Positions 14,280-17,937 of a DNA stretch of 17,937 bases are shown here, piece after piece. The stretch comes from S012-113 sp039714715 (GTDB lineage Bacteria; Bacteroidota; Bacteroidia; Cytophagales; Cyclobacteriaceae): NCBI GenBank assembly GCA_039714715.1, contig JBDLIU010000070.1, positions 1-17,937 on the forward strand. Direction: 5' to 3'. The position numbers and the translations under genes are program-made. Within the stretch, counting starts at the first letter, position 1. Each line of letters starts with the position of its first letter. Below the pieces are notes generated by a model. It did no database searches. It was not told the origin of the DNA and saw only the letters and a list, made by a program, of their open reading frames with translations.

Positions 14280-15689
14280 ATGAGGAAGAAAAAAATATTC
14301 GAAAATATTGAGATTGAAGAATTTGCCGCTGAGGGCAAAACTCTGGCTCACGTTGATGGCAAAGTTATTTTCATTAAAGGTGGCGCACCAGGAGATGTGG
14401 TGGATGTAAGGGTTACCAATAAAAGAAAAAGCTTCTTTGAGGGGGTCCCTTTAAAATTTCATAAATATTCATCGATCAGAATCGATCCATCATGTGAGCA
14501 TTTTGGCACATGTGGCGGGTGTAAATGGCAACACGTTCCCTATGAAACTCAATTGTCATTCAAACAACAACAGGTTATCGACAATTTTGAAAGATTAGGG
14601 AAATTCGAAATACCTGAGAGTAAGCCCATAATGGGTTCTGTAGAAGAAGAGTTCTATCGAAACAAACTTGAGTATACTTTTTCTGATAGTCGATGGTTAA
14701 CACAGGAAGAAATAGACACCGGTGTAGAGCTGGAAAGAAATGCACTGGGATTTCATATCCCGGGCCGGTTTGATAAGATCCTTAATATCGAAAAATGTTA
14801 TCTTCAGCCTGAGCCATCTAATAAAATCAGGAATTGGGTGCGAGAATATGCTTTGGAAAATAATATCTCCTTTTTCAATATTCGTGAGCAGGTAGGTTTT
14901 CTTCGAAATCTTATTATTCGTACCTCAACACTGGGGCAAACCATGGTTATACTTCAGGTACATGAGGATAAGCCGGAATTGACAGAACCTCTTCTAAGTA
15001 AACTGAATGATGATTTTGATATTACATCCCTCAATTATGTGGTAAACACTAAGAAGAATGAAACCTTTAGCGACCTTGAAATAATCAACTTTTCAGGCAA
15101 ACCATTTATTGAAGAAAAAATGAGTCTGAATGGCACTAAGGAGTCATTAACTTTCAGGATTGGACCAAAATCATTTTACCAAACCAACAGCAAACAAGCT
15201 GAACAATTATACAGAAGGGTTTCTGAGTTGGCTCAGATAAAGGCGGATGATACTGTTTATGACTTATACACCGGTACTGGCACAATTGCCAATTTCATAG
15301 CACATCAGGCACAGAAAGTGGTTGGGCTGGAATATGTGCCTGAAGCTATAGAAGACGCTAAGGTTAACTCAGAAATTAATAATATTACTAATACCGAATT
15401 CTTTGCCGGTGATATTAAAGATTTGCTAAATCGTGATTTTATTGATAACCATGGTAAACCGGATGTAATTATAACAGACCCTCCACGAGCAGGAATGCAC
15501 CCATCAGTTGTTCGTATGCTCAATGAGGTGAAAGCAAATAAAATTGTATATGTAAGTTGTAATCCGGCAACACAGGCAAGAGATATATCAGAATTATCCG
15601 AACTTTATAATGTTGTTGAATTTCAACCTGTTGACATGTTCCCACATACGCATCATGTTGAAAATATAGTTTTATTGAATCTAAAGTAA
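14280..15689 (+). CDS. rlmD: 23S rRNA (uracil-C5)-methyltransferase, RlmD/RumA family
   Basis: This 469-residue S-adenosylmethionine-dependent enzyme methylates C5 of a uridine in 23S rRNA (U1939 in the E. coli RlmD model). The start at 14280 is chosen over an in-frame TTG at 14268 because that codon overlaps the -7 promoter box. An N-terminal TRAM-like domain spans about 5-60. Four Cys for a 4Fe-4S cluster are at 72, 78, 81 (EHFGTCGGCKWQH) and 173. The SAM-binding motif is DLYTGTGTI (about 328-336), DPPRAG is at 400-405, and the catalytic Cys427 is in YVSCNP. All key residues are present. It is the first gene of a tight operon, 6 bp ahead of the next gene. Bacteroidota often carry more than one RlmD-like paralogue, so the exact target site is inferred. 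Confidence 0.93.
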   Translation: MRKKKIFENIEIEEFAAEGKTLAHVDGKVIFIKGGAPGDVVDVRVTNKRKSFFEGVPLKFHKYSSIRIDPSCEHFGTCGGCKWQHVPYETQLSFKQQQVIDNFERLGKFEIPESKPIMGSVEEEFYRNKLEYTFSDSRWLTQEEIDTGVELERNALGFHIPGRFDKILNIEKCYLQPEPSNKIRNWVREYALENNISFFNIREQVGFLRNLIIRTSTLGQTMVILQVHEDKPELTEPLLSKLNDDFDITSLNYVVNTKKNETFSDLEIINFSGKPFIEEKMSLNGTKESLTFRIGPKSFYQTNSKQAEQLYRRVSELAQIKADDTVYDLYTGTGTIANFIAHQAQKVVGLEYVPEAIEDAKVNSEINNITNTEFFAGDIKDLLNRDFIDNHGKPDVIITDPPRAGMHPSVVRMLNEVKANKIVYVSCNPATQARDISELSELYNVVEFQPVDMFPHTHHVENIVLLNLK

Positions 15690-15695
15690 AGGAAT

Positions 15696-16067
15696 ATGCA
15701 TAATGATCCCGAATTAGATGGCAAGTACCTGGGTACAATAACACAGGATTTTGCAATAGTTTCAGACACCCTTAAAGAAGCCTCGTACCAGATACGAAAA
15801 AGAGGATTTTCCGATTATCCGATCTTCCCTATTGGGAAAGAAGATAATATTCCTATTGGTCAACTACTGATAGACAAGCATGAAGTAGCCACTGTATGGT
15901 ACTATAATGCCACCTACCTTGATGAGTTTATACACCGTAAACTCATTGACCTGGAAAAAGTTGAAGCATTTAAATCTTCTTACAAAGATCCTGATGAATT
16001 CTGTTGCTTGTTTGTGATTGATGGTGAATTTACAAGGTTTGTTTATCTGCCCTATCCGATAGATTAA
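15696..16067 (+). CDS. Small uncharacterised protein in the rlmD operon
   Basis: This 123-residue soluble protein has no signal peptide or membrane segment and is not recognised. It starts with an acidic, helical stretch containing a basic RKRGF motif (residues about 34-38), continues with FPIGKEDNIPIGQLLID and TVWYYNATYLDEFIHR (aromatic-rich), and ends FVYLPYPID. The mixed alpha/beta pattern suggests a small folded domain. It lies 6 bp after rlmD and 4 bp before the ABC ATPase, so it is almost certainly co-translated with them. Tight conservation of spacing supports a real gene; a function cannot be named. Confidence 0.82.
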   Translation: MHNDPELDGKYLGTITQDFAIVSDTLKEASYQIRKRGFSDYPIFPIGKEDNIPIGQLLIDKHEVATVWYYNATYLDEFIHRKLIDLEKVEAFKSSYKDPDEFCCLFVIDGEFTRFVYLPYPID

Positions 16068-16071
16068 TTTA

Positions 16072-17058
16072 ATGTCGGAGGTCCTCCACATAAACGAACT
16101 TCATATTGGCTATCAGGATGGTAGCAAGACTTTTTCCGTTGCTACAAATCTCAATGCATGCCTGAAAAAAGGTGAGCTCGTTTGCATATTAGGGCCTAAC
16201 GGTATAGGTAAATCTACCTTTATTAAAACAATTTCTGGTCTGCATAAACCCATTTCCGGAACAGTTGAGGTGAATAATGTTAACATAAACAATATCTCAA
16301 ATAAAGAAAGGGCAAATCATTTATCTGTAGTACTAACAGGAAGGCCACCTTTTAACCTGATAACTGTTAGAGAGCTGGTGGAGTTAGGTCGTTATGCTCA
16401 TACCAATTGGAAACATAGCTTATCCAAAGAAGATATTATGCTGGTTGATGAAGCTATCGAGGCAGTTGATCTTTCAAACGAATCTGGCAGGTTAGTGGCA
16501 GAGTTAAGTGACGGGAATGCACAGAAAGCAATGATTGCCAGCACTTTGGCTCAAAATGCCGATTTAATTTTACTGGACGAGCCCACTGTACATCTGGATG
16601 TCAGTAACAAAACGATGATTATGCAACTACTTGTTAACCTGGCTAAAAATCATCAAAAAAGCATATTGTTATCTTCTCACGACCTGAACATGATGTCACA
16701 AATTGCAGATAAATTATGGCTCTTTAAATCAGATGAAATTGTGTCTGGCATCCCGGAAGATTTAATACTAAATGGAGTAGTTGAAGAAATTTTAGGAACA
16801 GAGGAACTTGAATTACACCACTTAAAAAAGAAAAATATAACTGTATCCCTTGATGGTGATAATGAGAGAATTCATTGGTTATCAAAAGCGTTAATAAGAA
16901 ATGGTTATGTGGTAGACGAGAAATCAAGTATATCAATCAATGCGGATATTGATAAGTTTGAATTATACTACACAAATGAGAAAAGAGCTTTCAACTCAAT
17001 TGAAGAAATCATAAAAGGATTAGATAAATTAAATGATGGACAAAAGGACACTCAATAA
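16072..17058 (+). CDS. FecE-like ABC transporter ATP-binding protein with C-terminal extension
   Basis: This 328-residue ATPase belongs to the FecE/BtuD-like iron-siderophore and cobalamin ABC group. Walker A is GPNGIGKST (41-49), Walker B LILLDE (165-170) is followed by the D-loop region PTVHLD, and the H-loop is SSHD (201-204). The signature is LSDGN (145-149) instead of LSGGQ, and the usual Q-loop Gln is not evident (VVLTGRPPF, 86-94). About 80 residues (roughly 250-328) follow the ATPase core and look like a small accessory domain. The operon has no permease or binding-protein gene in the window, so the transporter partner, if any, is elsewhere. Uptake of a metal chelate is the family expectation, not shown here. 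The gene ends 26 bp inside the next. Confidence 0.88.
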   Translation: MSEVLHINELHIGYQDGSKTFSVATNLNACLKKGELVCILGPNGIGKSTFIKTISGLHKPISGTVEVNNVNINNISNKERANHLSVVLTGRPPFNLITVRELVELGRYAHTNWKHSLSKEDIMLVDEAIEAVDLSNESGRLVAELSDGNAQKAMIASTLAQNADLILLDEPTVHLDVSNKTMIMQLLVNLAKNHQKSILLSSHDLNMMSQIADKLWLFKSDEIVSGIPEDLILNGVVEEILGTEELELHHLKKKNITVSLDGDNERIHWLSKALIRNGYVVDEKSSISINADIDKFELYYTNEKRAFNSIEEIIKGLDKLNDGQKDTQ

Positions 17059-17937
17059 ATTTACTCAAATCCACCAAACGCTTTTATTGCGATTTGCCAT
17101 AGTGATGGCGATCTATACAGTCTCCAGGGTGCTATTCTATTTGATAAATGCAGATCTTTTTAGTGAAACAACTTATAAGGGCTTATTAATAATTATGGGT
17201 GGTGGAATAAGATTCGATCTCTCAGCTTTACTTTTTATTAATGCTCTATATATTCTGTCACAGTTAATCCCATTTCGTTTTCGATACAAAATAATCTATC
17301 AGAAGATTACAAATTATTTCTTTTTAGTTACCAACAGTGTGTTTGTTGCCATCAATACGGGCGACATAATCTACTACAGGTTTATTTTTAAACGAACCAC
17401 CGGAAGCGTCATTGATAATTTTGCTCAGGAAACCAATTTAGGCAAACTTTTCTTCAGATTTATTTTTATTGATTACTGGTATCTTACTATCCTGTTTATT
17501 GCACTCGTTTGGTTGATGTCCTGGCTTTTTAAAAAGACTTATGTAGTGAAACCTGGGGTACAAAAAAGATGGATATATTATCCTGTTCAGTCAATTCTGA
17601 TGCTCATGCTTGTCTATTTTTCGATTATTGGTATGAGAGGCGGATTCACAGGAACAACCAGGCCAATCACCCTTAACAATGCAGGGCGATATGTTGAGCG
17701 ACCAAAAGAAATGGCCCTGGTGTTAAATACACCGTTCAGCATCTTCAAAACCTTTGGGAAACAAACATTTAATAAGGTAGATTATTTAAATGATAAAGAT
17801 CTGGATAGAATTTATACTCCTATCCATAGGCCCAACCCTGGGGAATCTTTTAAAAACAAGAATGTAGTAATATTCATTATTGAAAGCCTGGGGAAAGAAT
17901 ACATTGGGGCATTAAATAATGATTCAGACAGTAGTTA
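17033..17937 (+). CDS. LTA-synthase-like membrane sulfatase, 5' part, cut by window end
   Basis: The reading frame opens at 17033 (a second ATG follows at 17036) and runs to the window end without a stop, giving 301 residues. Five membrane helices are seen near residues 19-40, 58-80, 93-112, 143-167 and 184-203. They are followed by an extracytoplasmic linker and the start of the sulfatase domain, VVIFIIESLGKEY (278-290), where Glu284 is the first metal ligand of the family. The Thr nucleophile and remaining ligands lie beyond the window. The layout matches LTA_synthase family proteins, which in Bacteroidota, lacking lipoteichoic acid, probably transfer phosphoglycerol or similar groups to envelope glycans. 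It overlaps the ABC gene by 26 bp, indicating translational coupling. Confidence 0.87.
   Translation, partial: MMDKRTLNKFTQIHQTLLLRFAIVMAIYTVSRVLFYLINADLFSETTYKGLLIIMGGGIRFDLSALLFINALYILSQLIPFRFRYKIIYQKITNYFFLVTNSVFVAINTGDIIYYRFIFKRTTGSVIDNFAQETNLGKLFFRFIFIDYWYLTILFIALVWLMSWLFKKTYVVKPGVQKRWIYYPVQSILMLMLVYFSIIGMRGGFTGTTRPITLNNAGRYVERPKEMALVLNTPFSIFKTFGKQTFNKVDYLNDKDLDRIYTPIHRPNPGESFKNKNVVIFIIESLGKEYIGALNNDSDSS

Noticed and set aside
1..17937. CRISPR array, toxin-antitoxin, restriction or phage-defence genes
   Set aside because: No evenly spaced short repeats with unique spacers, and no gene with the corresponding motifs, were seen on either strand.

Overview
The window looks like chromosomal DNA from a member of the Bacteroidota, probably an AT-rich, marine-type gliding Cytophagales or Flavobacteriales relative. 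The evidence is two large secreted proteins with type IX secretion (T9SS) C-terminal sorting domains (types A and B), a lipoprotein with a Bacteroidota-like signal, a GH81 laminarinase, and promoters of the TTTG / TAnnTTTG type. The genus cannot be fixed from the sequence.

Layout. 1-1765: two plus-strand genes, a DUF4386-type membrane protein and an SDR-like protein that has lost the usual catalytic Tyr. 1818-3446 (minus): a lipoprotein alkaline-phosphatase/phosphodiesterase with carbohydrate-enzyme-style C-terminal modules. 3477-3922: a long intergenic region with a tRNA-tail/terminator repeat (copy B). 3923-5059 (plus): a secreted protein with four 16-residue Tyr/Gly repeats and a very basic Asn/Ser/Arg tail. 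5060-5374: another repeat (copy C). 5375-10162 (minus): a 1595-residue multimodular GH81 beta-1,3-glucanase. 10163-10680: repeat copy D, then tRNA-Lys(TTT) with its terminator and a strong promoter overlapping the divergent promoter of the next gene. 10681-11412 (plus): a TPR-membrane-SH3 protein. 11482-14124 (minus): a gliding-associated CHU_C/T9SS type B protein. 14280-17937 (plus): a tight operon of rlmD, a small conserved-looking protein, a FecE-like ABC ATPase and the start of an LTA-synthase-like membrane sulfatase cut by the window end.

How the genes fit together. GH81 would degrade laminarin-type beta-1,3-glucan outside the cell and the CHU_C protein would be a cell-surface protein; both depend on T9SS encoded elsewhere. 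The phosphatase lipoprotein and the Tyr-repeat protein are also envelope or exported proteins. The operon at the right end mixes rRNA modification, an orphan ATPase and an envelope sulfatase, so its common logic is not evident.

Best candidate for something undescribed: a family of about 170-bp intergenic elements (copies B and C; a related copy D beside tRNA-Lys; a fragment A). On the minus strand each of B, C and D ends in a tRNA-like CACCA 3' end followed by a strong hairpin terminator, as the real tRNA-Lys does. B and C also share a conserved 91-92 bp block. They could be tRNA-derived mobile repeats, small RNA genes, or scars of integration. The sequence does not decide between these.
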